Assembly (NCBI RefSeq): GCF_020217485.1
Contig: NZ_JAEKMI010000003.1
Coordinates: forward strand, 124,001-188,000
From: Mycobacterium sp. WUMAC-067
GTDB taxonomy: Bacteria > Actinomycetota > Actinomycetes > Mycobacteriales > Mycobacteriaceae
Direction of reading: 5' to 3'
Length of the DNA stretch: 64,000 nt
Below the pieces are notes generated by a model. The model was not told the origin of the DNA. It saw only the letters and a program-made list of their open reading frames with translations, and did not search any database. The position numbers and the translations under genes were made by a program. Of the stretch, positions 1 to 7,684 are shown one piece after another (position 1 is the first letter of the stretch; each line of letters opens with the position of its first letter).

Positions 1-251
1 AGACCGCGCTCGAGCCGAGGTTGTATGTCGACCCCGCACACGTGCGGACGGATCTGCTGCGGCAATCCGAGACGTCGAGTTACTGCAACTACAAAGGCTT
101 TGCGACGTATTGGTCGTTCGTCTCGGGCGAGAATGTCGTCGAGGACGTCGCCTGGTGTTATCCGGACCCGCCGCCGGAAAGCCTGCCGATCAAGGGATTT
201 CTCAGCTTCGACCACGCCCGCGCCGACGTGCTGGCCGAGCTCCCGCGGTAG
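1..251 (+). CDS. DUF427 family protein, C-terminal part (cut by window edge)
   Basis: The open frame enters from the left edge in frame 3 and ends with TAG at 249-251, so only about the last 82 residues are visible. They contain the DUF427 (PF04248) signature: a segment around SETSSYCNYKG followed by ATYWS, then VAWCYPDPP, the same pattern as in the complete DUF427 gene at 27161-27541. DUF427 proteins are small cytoplasmic beta-rich proteins of unknown function. The gene ends 80 bases before the converging acyl-CoA dehydrogenase, and a 61-bp palindromic repeat fills that gap. The TTG at position 21 is a codon inside the domain, not the start, which lies outside the window. Confidence 0.85.
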   Translation, partial: TALEPRLYVDPAHVRTDLLRQSETSSYCNYKGFATYWSFVSGENVVEDVAWCYPDPPPESLPIKGFLSFDHARADVLAELPR

Positions 252-263
252 CCCGCTGGGTCT

Positions 264-324
264 CGCGAGACTGTAACTGGCAACGCGTTCCCCGGGTGCC
301 ACCGTCGGTGGTTGCAGTCTCGCG
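264..324. repeat. 61-bp interspersed palindromic element, copy 1
   Basis: Ends are a perfect 10-bp inverted repeat, CGCGAGACTG at 264-273 and CAGTCTCGCG at 315-324. The inner part holds TAACTGGCAACGCGTT. By my hand alignment a second copy of the same length at 6251-6311 matches at 50 of 61 positions. Both copies fill the gap between converging stop codons, so a bidirectional terminator role is plausible. It may instead be a REP-like or miniature mobile element. Confidence 0.75.
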
Positions 325-330
325 GCACGA

Positions 331-1506
331 TCAGCGGCCGTAACTGGGACGCCCGAGCCCCAGCTCGTGCTGGGCGATCATGTTGCGGAACACCTCCATG
401 GTGCCGCCGTAGATCCCGGCCGGCACGCCGTGCCGGAAGATGAACTCGATGGCACCATTATCGGCGGAACCCGTTGTGTCGGTGGGCAATGCCGATGCGG
501 TCCCGAGCAAGTCCATCAATTCCTGGGAGACCTCGCGCATGGTCTGGATGAGCCCGACCCGCCCGTACATTCCGGGAGTCGACATGGCCGCCTCGATGCG
601 GGCCATGGCGCGCCCGAGCCGGTATTTCGTCGCCTCGTCGTCGATCGGGCGCCGTCCGCTCGCGTCGGGTGTGGCCAGGATGGCGGCGACCCCGTCGGCC
701 GCCTCGGCCATCAGGTGGCCGTGCTCGGAGAGCATCGAAATGTTCTGCAGGCCATGGTCTTCGATATCGGTGATGCCATGCTCGGCGTCGAGGGCGAAGC
801 GCATCACCGTCCAGCCGGCGTTGACCTCGCCGATCCGGTAGAGGTCGTCGACCCGCACGTCGCTGTAGTACACGATGTTGGTGCGGTCGCCGTCGATGGT
901 GCGGATGCCCTGGATTTCGATGCCCTGCGAATCCAGCGGCACCAGAAACATGGTCAGGTTCTTGTGTTTCGGGCCCTGCGGGTCGGTGTTGGTGAGCAGG
1001 AAGACGTACTTGGCGTTCTGCGCGTTCGAGGTGAACATCTTGGAGCCGTTGATGATCCACGCGTCACCGTCGCGCACCGCGCGGGTCTTGCAGGTGGCGA
1101 CGTCGGAGCCGCCCTCGGGCTCGGTGTAGCCCAGGCACAGCCGGATCTCACCGGACAGCACGCCCGGCAGCACCGCATCAACGAGTTCGGGTGCGCCGAA
1201 CCGCTGCACCAACCGCGCGACGACCGCCGTGGTGCCCCAGTGGAACCACGGGGCGTGGGCGCGACCGATCTCGAGGTGGAAGATCCGGCGGCGCACCGGA
1301 TTGAAGCCGCCTTCGGACTCCAGCTTCCAGTCGGATGCGAGATAACCCGCTTCGCTCAGCGCCAAATGGACCGGCTCACTGAAGTTCTCACCGGTCTCAC
1401 GATCGCGCCGCCGTACCTCGTCGGTGACGTGTTCGGCGATGAACCCCCGGAACCGATCGTAGAAATCCTGGTCCTCGGGCGAGAGCGCTACGCGGGAGAA
1501 GTCCAT
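331..1506 (-). CDS. Acyl-CoA dehydrogenase (FadE family)
   Basis: A 391-residue FAD flavoenzyme predicted to oxidise an acyl-CoA to the trans-2-enoyl-CoA. The N-terminal helical domain covers residues 1-125. The flavin-binding motif GYTEPEGGSD lies near 126-135, followed by WIINGSKMFTSN near 150-161. The C-terminal helical domain carries YGGTMEVFRN near 366-375, the place of the family's substrate and base loop. Length is normal. The start ATG abuts the stop of the upstream LLM oxidoreductase with no gap, so the two are translationally coupled in one minus-strand operon with the thioesterase at 2443-3333. The substrate is unknown. The neighbours suggest a CoA-ester breakdown pathway. Confidence 0.9.
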   Translation of the reverse strand: MDFSRVALSPEDQDFYDRFRGFIAEHVTDEVRRRDRETGENFSEPVHLALSEAGYLASDWKLESEGGFNPVRRRIFHLEIGRAHAPWFHWGTTAVVARLVQRFGAPELVDAVLPGVLSGEIRLCLGYTEPEGGSDVATCKTRAVRDGDAWIINGSKMFTSNAQNAKYVFLLTNTDPQGPKHKNLTMFLVPLDSQGIEIQGIRTIDGDRTNIVYYSDVRVDDLYRIGEVNAGWTVMRFALDAEHGITDIEDHGLQNISMLSEHGHLMAEAADGVAAILATPDASGRRPIDDEATKYRLGRAMARIEAAMSTPGMYGRVGLIQTMREVSQELMDLLGTASALPTDTTGSADNGAIEFIFRHGVPAGIYGGTMEVFRNMIAQHELGLGRPSYGR

Positions 1507-2427
1507 TCAGGCCGCGTCGATCACGAGGGTGCGGAAACGGTCCAGGGTCTCGAGCGCGTGCGTCATGCTGTCGCCGGGCAGGTGCACGCTGACCCAGGTC
1601 ACCCCCAGCTTCGCCAGCTCGTCCAGGCCGTCCAGGTACGCGTCGGCGTTGAACGCGTCGTCGGCGGGACTGCCACCCTCGAAGTTGGTGAACGTGATGT
1701 CGATCGCCGACCAATCCCGGCCCGCCGCATCGCATCTACGCCGCAGGTCCTCGATACCCTCGGTGAGTTTCTGCACCGAGTCGATGGTGGCCGTGCCCGC
1801 GGTCTGCGCCAACTGGGGCGGGGCGGGAAACGGGCACCAGCCGTCGCCGTACTGCGCCACCCGCTGGCGCGATGCGGTGGTGTTGCCGCCGATCCAGATC
1901 GGCGGGTGGGGGCTGCTGACGGGCCGGGGATGCGCGGTGATGCCGCGGGCGCTGAAATGCTTTCCCTCGAAGGAGATGTCGTCTCCGGTCCAGACGGCCC
2001 GGATCACCTGCAGCGCCTCCTCGAACAGCTCGGCGCGCTCGTCGTAGCTGACGCCCAGCGCCGCGAACTCACGCTTGAGGTAGCCCACGCCCACCGCGAG
2101 CGTGAAGCGACCGCCGGACAGCAGGTCGAGGGTGGCGCCGGACTTGGCCACCACGAACGGGTTTCGGTAGGGCAGCACCACGATGTTGGGGATCAGCCGC
2201 AGGGTCGACGTGGTGGCGGCGGCGAAACCCAGTGCGACGAAAGGGTCTAGCGCGTCATGCCCGCCCGCGTCGAGCCACCGCTGTGACGGCGCGGGGTGGT
2301 CGGTGAAGCCGAATCCGTGGATGCCGGCCGCCTCGGTGGCCGCGGCCACCTTGCCGATGCCGTCCCCACTCACCAATTCCGGGTTGTAGGGATGGCTGTG
2401 CATCGGGTGGGTGATGGTGAAGCGCAT
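1507..2427 (-). CDS. LLM class F420-dependent oxidoreductase (TIGR03619-like)
   Basis: A 306-residue luciferase-like TIM-barrel protein. Features seen are an N-terminal GFGFTDHPAP segment, the strand LRLIPNIVVLPYRNP, the barrel motif LSGGRFTLAVGVGYLKREF around residues 105-125, and PHPPIWIGG near 175. This pattern is typical of mycobacterial F420-dependent oxidoreductases, which use reduced or oxidised coenzyme F420 rather than FMN. It lies between an acyl-CoA dehydrogenase (0 bp gap) and a TesB thioesterase (15 bp gap) on the same strand, so it probably acts in the same acyl-CoA pathway. The exact substrate cannot be read from sequence. Confidence 0.88.
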   Translation of the reverse strand: MRFTITHPMHSHPYNPELVSGDGIGKVAAATEAAGIHGFGFTDHPAPSQRWLDAGGHDALDPFVALGFAAATTSTLRLIPNIVVLPYRNPFVVAKSGATLDLLSGGRFTLAVGVGYLKREFAALGVSYDERAELFEEALQVIRAVWTGDDISFEGKHFSARGITAHPRPVSSPHPPIWIGGNTTASRQRVAQYGDGWCPFPAPPQLAQTAGTATIDSVQKLTEGIEDLRRRCDAAGRDWSAIDITFTNFEGGSPADDAFNADAYLDGLDELAKLGVTWVSVHLPGDSMTHALETLDRFRTLVIDAA

Positions 2428-2442
2428 CTGACTTTCCAGCCG

Positions 2443-3333
2443 TCAGAAGCGGGCGCGGGAATCGATCGCGGTGTCGCTGGTCCGCAGCGGGCGGATCAGC
2501 GCCTCCTGGGAAAACGACGCCAGCAGCTCCCCCTCCTCGGCGTGCACGGCGCCGCGCACGTAGGACATGCCCGCGCCGACCTGGGTGCTCTCGTGGGTGT
2601 AGAGCAGCCACCCGCTCCAGCGCACCGGCTCGTGGAAGGCGACCGAGATGCTCATCGGCGCGGTCGACACGGTCAGGTGCGCCTGCGCGGTGCCGATGCC
2701 TTCGTGCGCGCGCATGGTGGTGGAGATCCCCAGGTGGCCGGTGAAGTACGCCAGCAGCGCCTTGGCCAGGTCGTCGCGCTGCGGGATGGGGTCGTAGTGC
2801 AGCCACGCGTAGAGCTCCGGCGGGCCGACCTCGTCGGGGCTGTTGACGTCGACGACGTCAACCAGGCGCAGCTCGCGGCCGACCATCGGCATCGGGGAGG
2901 GGTTGGCGTCGGCCGGCGCGGCCACGTCGGGGCGCGGCAGGTGGTGACGGATGACATCGGCGGTCGGGACGTCGGCCAGCACCGTGATGCTCAGGCAGCG
3001 CCGGCCGTTCTGGTGCACGGCGACGACGGCGGTGGCGGTGGACCGGCCCTCGGCGACGACGTCGAGGATCAGCTCGATCGGCGGGCCGACGGTCACGGCG
3101 CGGGAGAACACCGCGTGCGCCGAGCGCACCGACTTGTCCGGGAATCGTTTGGCCGCGGCGACAATCGCCTGGGCGAGCACCTGGGTGCCCTCCACCACTT
3201 GGCGTTCGTCGCCGACGGCGATGCCGGTCTCGCCGGTGAACCGATCCTGCCCGTCGGCCTGCACGTCAAACAGATCCAGCAGGCCTTGCACCGTCCACTC
3301 GGTCTGCTGAGATTCCTCGGAAGCTTTCGTCAA
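2443..3333 (-). CDS. TesB-like acyl-CoA thioesterase II
   Basis: A 296-residue double-hotdog acyl-CoA thioesterase, hydrolysing acyl-CoA to free acid and CoA. Typical features are the N-terminal FTGETGIAV, the first hotdog containing VRSAHAVFSRAVTVGPPIEL, and the C-terminal segment with LLASFSQEALIRPL, matching the conserved TesB ending. Length is close to E. coli TesB. It is the first gene of a minus operon with the LLM oxidoreductase and acyl-CoA dehydrogenase. It diverges from the SRPBCC gene at 3466, and the 132-bp gap contains the first copy of a duplicated promoter-like motif. Confidence 0.88.
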   Translation of the reverse strand: MTKASEESQQTEWTVQGLLDLFDVQADGQDRFTGETGIAVGDERQVVEGTQVLAQAIVAAAKRFPDKSVRSAHAVFSRAVTVGPPIELILDVVAEGRSTATAVVAVHQNGRRCLSITVLADVPTADVIRHHLPRPDVAAPADANPSPMPMVGRELRLVDVVDVNSPDEVGPPELYAWLHYDPIPQRDDLAKALLAYFTGHLGISTTMRAHEGIGTAQAHLTVSTAPMSISVAFHEPVRWSGWLLYTHESTQVGAGMSYVRGAVHAEEGELLASFSQEALIRPLRTSDTAIDSRARF

Positions 3334-3372
3334 ATCCGCTCCACCTCTCGCGCTTGCAGCTCAGGGCTCAGC

Positions 3373-3400
3373 GTGACACTTTGAGTAGGATTTGTAAAGC
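3373..3400 (+). promoter_or_regulatory. Duplicated promoter-like motif, copy 1
   Basis: GTGACACTTT, 8 other bases, then TTTGTAAAGC. It can be read as a -35 GTGACA and a -10-like TAAAGC separated by 16 bp. The same 28-bp arrangement recurs at 3961-3988. Copy 1 lies in the divergent region between the TesB gene (start 3333) and the SRPBCC gene (start 3466), 65 bp before the latter. It could be a promoter, an activator site or a repressor site; the match to a standard -10 is poor. Confidence 0.5.
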
Positions 3401-3465
3401 TTGGCTAACAAGACCGCGGCCCGGCGGATTGGCCCGCCAACGGAAAGCACAGGGAGGCAACGCCA

Positions 3466-3942
3466 TTGGGCATCGTGACCACCACGTCGGAGACCGCGTT
3501 CACGCAGTCCGCCGAGACCGTGTACGACTTCGTCACCGACCCGCGGAACTGGACGAGGACCTACCCCGGCAGCGCGCACATCGGGAAATTGCCGGAGCTT
3601 CCGCTGAAGGTGGGTGACACCTGGGAGGAAGCGGGACCCGACGGCGACCGGATCTTCACCTGGCAGCTGGCCGCCGCCGTGCGGCCGAGCCTGTTCGTGT
3701 TCACCTCGATCGGCCGCCTGGGCCACGACCGCGACGGGAACGGCGGGATGGAGGGCCGGATCACCGTGTCGTACCACTTCACCCGGCCCGGCCAGGACGT
3801 CACGCTGTTCTCCCGGACCATGACGATCGAGGCGTACAAGCATGCGCCCCTGCCCGATCAGCTCTTCCTCCAGGCCAACCCGGCGAAGATCGACGCCTAC
3901 CACGAGGCCGTCGCAACCGAACTCGCCCGATCGGCAGATTGA
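3466..3942 (+). CDS. SRPBCC (START/Bet v1-like) family protein
   Basis: A 158-residue protein of the SRPBCC ligand-binding superfamily. The N-terminus TAFTQSAETVYDFVTDPRNW is the usual first strand and helix, followed by PLKVGDTWEEAG and a C-terminal helix LPDQLFLQANPAKIDAYHEAV. Such proteins bind hydrophobic ligands or act as cyclases/aromatases; no specific ligand is evident. The start is TTG at 3466 because AGGGAGG at 3451-3457 is 8 bases upstream; GTG at 3475 is the alternative. It leads a plus operon with an SMP-30 protein, a thioesterase and a TetR regulator. Confidence 0.8.
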   Translation: MGIVTTTSETAFTQSAETVYDFVTDPRNWTRTYPGSAHIGKLPELPLKVGDTWEEAGPDGDRIFTWQLAAAVRPSLFVFTSIGRLGHDRDGNGGMEGRITVSYHFTRPGQDVTLFSRTMTIEAYKHAPLPDQLFLQANPAKIDAYHEAVATELARSAD

Positions 3943-3960
3943 CACCGGCACCCGCGGTGC

Positions 3961-3988
3961 GTGACACTTTTTCGGTGTTTTGTAAAGC
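3961..3988 (+). promoter_or_regulatory. Duplicated promoter-like motif, copy 2
   Basis: Same pattern as 3373-3400: GTGACACTTT, 8 bases, TTTGTAAAGC, with the same 16-bp spacing between GTGACA and TAAAGC. It lies 26 bp before the start of the SMP-30 gene. The two flanking blocks are identical between copies while the 8-bp middle differs, which points to selection on a binding site and against a recent duplication. Confidence 0.5.
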
Positions 3989-4014
3989 GGAAGGTCGGCC
4001 AAAGGCATGAGCGG

Positions 4015-4842
4015 ATGATCCCCGAGCCGCTGGCCAACGGGTTCTGCTTCGGCGAGGGGCCGCGCTGGTTCGAGGGCCTGCTGTGGTTCTCCGACATGCT
4101 AGGCGAAGCGGTCCACACCTCGACCATGGGGGGCTCGCTGACCACGCTGCCCCTGCCCGGGCACTCGCCGTCGGGCCTGGGTTTCCGTCCCGACGGCTCG
4201 CTGCTGATCGCCTCGACCGAGGACCGGCGGGTGCTGCGCTATGACGGCGAAACCGTCGTCACCATCGCCGATCTCTCCGATGTGGCGCCGGCCAGCCTCG
4301 GCGACATGGTCATCGACGACGTGGGCCGCGCCTACATCGGATGCCAGGCGCGCCACGAAGGCGTCATCATCCGCCTCGACCCCGACGACAGCGCCACCGT
4401 CGTCGCCTCGGACCTCGACTTCCCCAACGGAATGGCGATCACCCCGGACCGCAAGACGCTGATCGTCGCCGAATCGACGGGCCGGCGGCTGAGCGCGTTT
4501 TCCCTCGGTGGCCCCGACGACCCAGGAGGGCTGACCGACCGGCGGATCTTCGCCGACGGCCTGGACGGGCCACCCGACGGCATCGCGCTGGACGCCGAGG
4601 GCGGCGTGTGGGCGTCGATGACGCTGGCCCATCAGTTCGAACGCATCGTGGCCGGCGGCGACGTGACCGACCGCATCGACATGGGGGATCGCGTCGCCAT
4701 CGCCTGCGCCCTCGGCGGCCCGCAGCGCCGCACCCTGTTCCTGCTGTCGAGCACCGACGCCTATCCCCAGCGCCTGGTCGGCACCCGGCTTTCGCGGCTG
4801 GACGCCGTCACGGTGCCCACTCCCGGCGCCGGCCTGCCCTGA
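4015..4842 (+). CDS. SMP-30/gluconolactonase/LRE family protein
   Basis: A 275-residue predicted six-bladed beta-propeller hydrolase, probably a metal-dependent lactonase. The N-terminus has the family hallmark FCFGEGPRWFEGLLWFSDM. Then come PSGLGFRPDGSLLIAS, LDFPNGMAITPDRKTLIVAES and a DGIALDAEGGVWAS blade, as in gluconolactonase/paraoxonase-like proteins. The metal-ligand Glu is the E of GEGP. The start is ATG 4015 with AAAGG 9 bases upstream. An in-frame GTG at 3961 would place the promoter motif inside the gene and add 18 residues without family similarity. A lactonase would fit ring-opening in the local catabolic module. Confidence 0.85.
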   Translation: MIPEPLANGFCFGEGPRWFEGLLWFSDMLGEAVHTSTMGGSLTTLPLPGHSPSGLGFRPDGSLLIASTEDRRVLRYDGETVVTIADLSDVAPASLGDMVIDDVGRAYIGCQARHEGVIIRLDPDDSATVVASDLDFPNGMAITPDRKTLIVAESTGRRLSAFSLGGPDDPGGLTDRRIFADGLDGPPDGIALDAEGGVWASMTLAHQFERIVAGGDVTDRIDMGDRVAIACALGGPQRRTLFLLSSTDAYPQRLVGTRLSRLDAVTVPTPGAGLP

Positions 4843-4861
4843 CACCCCGAAGAGGTTGACG

Positions 4862-5683
4862 ATGACCGACGCCTACTACGAGCTGATCGACCCGGCCGAC
4901 GCGCCGGGCGAGAAGTTCCGGGCGACCGACCTGGCGCGCGGCACCTGGTCGGCGGCGATCCAGCACGGCGGTCCAGTGTCGGGGCTGCTGGTGCGGGCGC
5001 TGGAACGCTGCGAGCAGCGCGACGACACCCGCCTGTCCCGGGTCGTCATCGACCTGCTGGGCGGGGTGCCGGCCGAGGGCGACCTGTGGGTCCGCTCGCA
5101 GGTGCAGCGTCCCGGCAAGCAGATCGAACTCGTCAGCGCCGAGATGCTGGCCCCGGGCCCCGACGGCGCCCCGCGGCCGGTGGCGCGCGCCAGCGGCTGG
5201 CGGTTGCAGCACCAGGACACCCAAGAACTGACGCACGCGGCGGCTCCCCCACCCCGACCGAGAGCCGAGGCCCACGACCGCAACCTCAAGGCCAAGGACT
5301 GGGACCGCAACTACGTGCACAGCCTGCAGTGGCTGTGGCTGACCGAGCCGCTGAGCGAAGGCCCCGGCGAATCGTGGATCAACCCGACCGTCGACCTGGT
5401 CAACGGCGAGTCCATGACCCAGCTGGAACGGCTGTTCGCGGTCGCCGACTGCGCCAACGGCATCGGCAGCAAGCTGGACATCACCAAGTGGACATTCCTC
5501 AACACCGATCTGGCCGTCCACGTGTTTCGTGTCCCCGACGGTGATTGGATCGGGATCAGGGCGGAAACCAGTTACGGGCCGGACGGGATCGGAACGACGA
5601 TCGGCACATTGTTCGACGAACAGGGCGCGGTCGGCGCCATCCAGCAGTCGGTGCTGGTGCGCCGGCGCCCGCCTCGGGCCTAA
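4862..5683 (+). CDS. Thioesterase family protein (4HBT_3 double hotdog)
   Basis: A 273-residue double-hotdog thioesterase distinct from the TesB gene at 2443. The N-terminal half carries RGTWSAAIQHGGPVSGLLVRALE, a typical 4HBT_3 signature. The C-terminal half has GESWINPTVDLVNGE and FAVADCANGIGS. It likely hydrolyses acyl-CoA esters. The start is ATG 4862 with GAAGAGG 6 bases upstream; the TTG at 4856 is too close to that site. It sits 19 bp after the SMP-30 gene and 15 bp before the TetR gene, so it is in the same operon. Two thioesterases in one module suggests different chain or product specificities. Confidence 0.82.
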   Translation: MTDAYYELIDPADAPGEKFRATDLARGTWSAAIQHGGPVSGLLVRALERCEQRDDTRLSRVVIDLLGGVPAEGDLWVRSQVQRPGKQIELVSAEMLAPGPDGAPRPVARASGWRLQHQDTQELTHAAAPPPRPRAEAHDRNLKAKDWDRNYVHSLQWLWLTEPLSEGPGESWINPTVDLVNGESMTQLERLFAVADCANGIGSKLDITKWTFLNTDLAVHVFRVPDGDWIGIRAETSYGPDGIGTTIGTLFDEQGAVGAIQQSVLVRRRPPRA

Positions 5684-5698
5684 CGTGGAGGCGAAATC

Positions 5699-6247
5699 AT
5701 GAGCCAGCCGGTCCGGACGACGACGATCGCCGACACTGACACCTCGACCCGCCAGCGAATCCTGGCAGCCACCGCCGAGGTGCTCGGCCGCAACGGCAAA
5801 ACCAAGCTGAGCCTGTCCGACGTGGCCACCCAGGCGGGCGTCTCCCGCCCGACGCTGTACCGCTGGTTCGCGTCCAAAGAGGAGTTGCTGTCGGCGTTTT
5901 CGGCCTACGAGCGACAGATCTTCGAAAGCGGCCTGGTCAAGGCCACCGCGGGCCTGAAGGGCGTGGACAAGCTCGACGCCGTGCTGCGATTCATCGTCGA
6001 ATACCAGCATTCGTACTCCGGCGTGCGCATGGTCGACGTCGAACCCGAGCACACCATCGCCCAGTTCTCCTGGGTCATCCCGCAGATGCGCGAGGGCCTG
6101 CAACGGCACCTACCCGGACCCAACTCCGCGGTGAAGGCGGCGACGGTGATCCGGATTGCGATCTCGCACTACATCGTGCGCAGCGACGACGCCGACCAGT
6201 TCCTGGCGCAGCTGCGCCACGCGGTGGGCATCAAGGGTTCGTCCTAG
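5699..6247 (+). CDS. TetR/AcrR family transcriptional regulator
   Basis: A 182-residue regulator. The N-terminal TetR helix-turn-helix is clear: STRQRILAATAEVLG, then KLSLSDVATQAGVSRPTLYRWFASKEELL around residues 35-65. The ligand-binding half is short and all-helical. It is the last gene of the plus operon that begins at 3466, 15 bp after the thioesterase. Its probable targets are the local divergent promoters, for which the repeated motif at 3373 and 3961 is a candidate site. The motif is not a clear palindrome, however, which is unusual for TetR proteins, so this link is only an inference. Confidence 0.88.
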   Translation: MSQPVRTTTIADTDTSTRQRILAATAEVLGRNGKTKLSLSDVATQAGVSRPTLYRWFASKEELLSAFSAYERQIFESGLVKATAGLKGVDKLDAVLRFIVEYQHSYSGVRMVDVEPEHTIAQFSWVIPQMREGLQRHLPGPNSAVKAATVIRIAISHYIVRSDDADQFLAQLRHAVGIKGSS

Positions 6248-6250
6248 CCC

Positions 6251-6311
6251 CGCGAAACTGTAACTGGCAACGCGTTTCCCGAGTGACGGCGTCGGTAACG
6301 ACAGTCTCGCG
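6251..6311. repeat. 61-bp interspersed palindromic element, copy 2
   Basis: CGCGAAACTG at 6251-6260 pairs with CAGTCTCGCG at 6302-6311 with one mismatch. The block TAACTGGCAACGCGTT is shared with copy 1 at 264-324. It lies between the converging TetR gene (stop 6247) and the FAD-linked oxidase (stop 6322), occupying 61 of 74 bases. Confidence 0.75.
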
Positions 6312-6321
6312 AAGGCGGTGA

Positions 6322-7662
6322 TCAGTCGAACAGCACCGCGGCGTTCAGATAACCGGTCGGGTCGAGCGCGGCCTTGAGGGTGCGCATCGCGGCGATGTCG
6401 GCGGGCTCGCGTGACATGGCGAGGTAGGGCCGCTTGCGGGTGCCGACGCCGTGCTCGGAGCTGACGTTGCCGCCGGACCGCGCGATGAGGTCCATCATCG
6501 GCTCGTACAGCACCCGCTCTTGCTCGCCCGGGCAACGCAACACGTTGAGGTGCAGGTTGCCCTCGCCGATGTGACCGAACAGCACCGGTAGCGCCTCGGG
6601 GGCGTGGGTATTCACCAAATCGACTGCGTGTCTTTCGAATTCGCCGATCGCCGACAGCGGCAGCGACACGTCGAACTTCAGCGGCGGCCCGTACACGCCG
6701 AGCACCTCGGCGAGTGATTCGCGCACCTGCCACAACCGTTGCTGCGCAGCAGGATCCACGCCCACCGCCGGTTCGCCGCACATGGGCACGTTCTCGAGCA
6801 GGCCGGCGAGGCGCTCGGTCTGGTCATGGTCGGCGGCCAACTCCACCAGCAGCAGCCAGTCCCCGGTGACCGGCGAACCCACGCCGCGGTGCTCGCGGGT
6901 CAGCGCGGCGGCCCGGCCGTCGATCAACTCGAGGGCCGCGATGCCGTCCACGTCGCGGAAGACGCGGCCGGCGGCCACCAGCGCGTCGAGGTCGGCGAAC
7001 CCGCAGATGGCCGTCACCCGGTGCGGGGGGATGGCGTGCAGCCGCAGGTCCAGCGCGGTGATGACGCCGAGCGTGCCCTCGGCGCCCACGAACAGCGCCG
7101 GAAGGTCGTAGCCGGTGTTGTCGCGGCGCACCCGGCTGTGCCGGCGCAGCAGCGAGCCGTCGGGCAGCGCGACCTGCACGCCGATGACCTGCTCGCCCAT
7201 GTTGCCGTACCGGACGGTGCGCAGGCCGCCGGCGTTGGTCGACGCCATGCCGCCGACGGTCGCGGTGTCGCGGGCGGACAGGTCCACGCCGAACACCAGA
7301 CGGGCTCCGGCCGCGGCCTGCTGCACGGCGGCCAGGGTGGCCCCGGCGCCGACCTCGATGCGGCTCTCGACGGTGTCGACGTCCCCGATGGCGTGCAGCC
7401 GTTCGGTGGACAACAACACGTCGTCGTGCTCGGGGACGGTGCCGGCCACCAGCGAGGTCCGGCCGCCCTGCACCGTCACATGCGCACCGGCATCGCGGCA
7501 CACCCGCAGCACCTCGGCGACCTGCTCGGCCGAGCCCGGCCGCACCAGTGCGCTCGCCCGCCCGCGGTAACGGCCGGTGTGGTCGACGCTGCGCGCGGCT
7601 AGCACGTCGGGGTCGGTGACAACGTGGTTCGGCCCGACCAGGCTCGCCAGACTGCGCAGCAT
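6322..7662 (-). CDS. FAD-binding oxidase, GlcD/D-lactate dehydrogenase type
   Basis: A 446-residue flavoprotein. Residues about 35-175 form the FAD_binding_4 domain, with VTVQGGRTSLVAG and a second FAD contact at TVGGMASTNAGG. The C-terminal FAD-oxidase domain includes FGHIGEGNLHLNV and the closing SSEHGVGTRKR, where His and Arg normally bind the 2-hydroxy acid. It likely oxidises a 2-hydroxy carboxylate, with glycolate and D-lactate as the usual substrates. From memory it corresponds in position and type to M. tuberculosis Rv0161. It is 22 bp downstream of the SDR gene at 7685 on the same strand. Confidence 0.88.
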   Translation of the reverse strand: MLRSLASLVGPNHVVTDPDVLAARSVDHTGRYRGRASALVRPGSAEQVAEVLRVCRDAGAHVTVQGGRTSLVAGTVPEHDDVLLSTERLHAIGDVDTVESRIEVGAGATLAAVQQAAAGARLVFGVDLSARDTATVGGMASTNAGGLRTVRYGNMGEQVIGVQVALPDGSLLRRHSRVRRDNTGYDLPALFVGAEGTLGVITALDLRLHAIPPHRVTAICGFADLDALVAAGRVFRDVDGIAALELIDGRAAALTREHRGVGSPVTGDWLLLVELAADHDQTERLAGLLENVPMCGEPAVGVDPAAQQRLWQVRESLAEVLGVYGPPLKFDVSLPLSAIGEFERHAVDLVNTHAPEALPVLFGHIGEGNLHLNVLRCPGEQERVLYEPMMDLIARSGGNVSSEHGVGTRKRPYLAMSREPADIAAMRTLKAALDPTGYLNAAVLFD

Positions 7663-7684
7663 GCTCGCGGTTATAGCACCCGCT

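Noticed and set aside
367..2250. A long open frame of about 627 codons on the plus strand opposite the acyl-CoA dehydrogenase and LLM genes.
   Set aside because: It is a high-GC antisense shadow: its translation is rich in Arg, Gly, His and Val with no domain, and the minus-strand genes show clear families.
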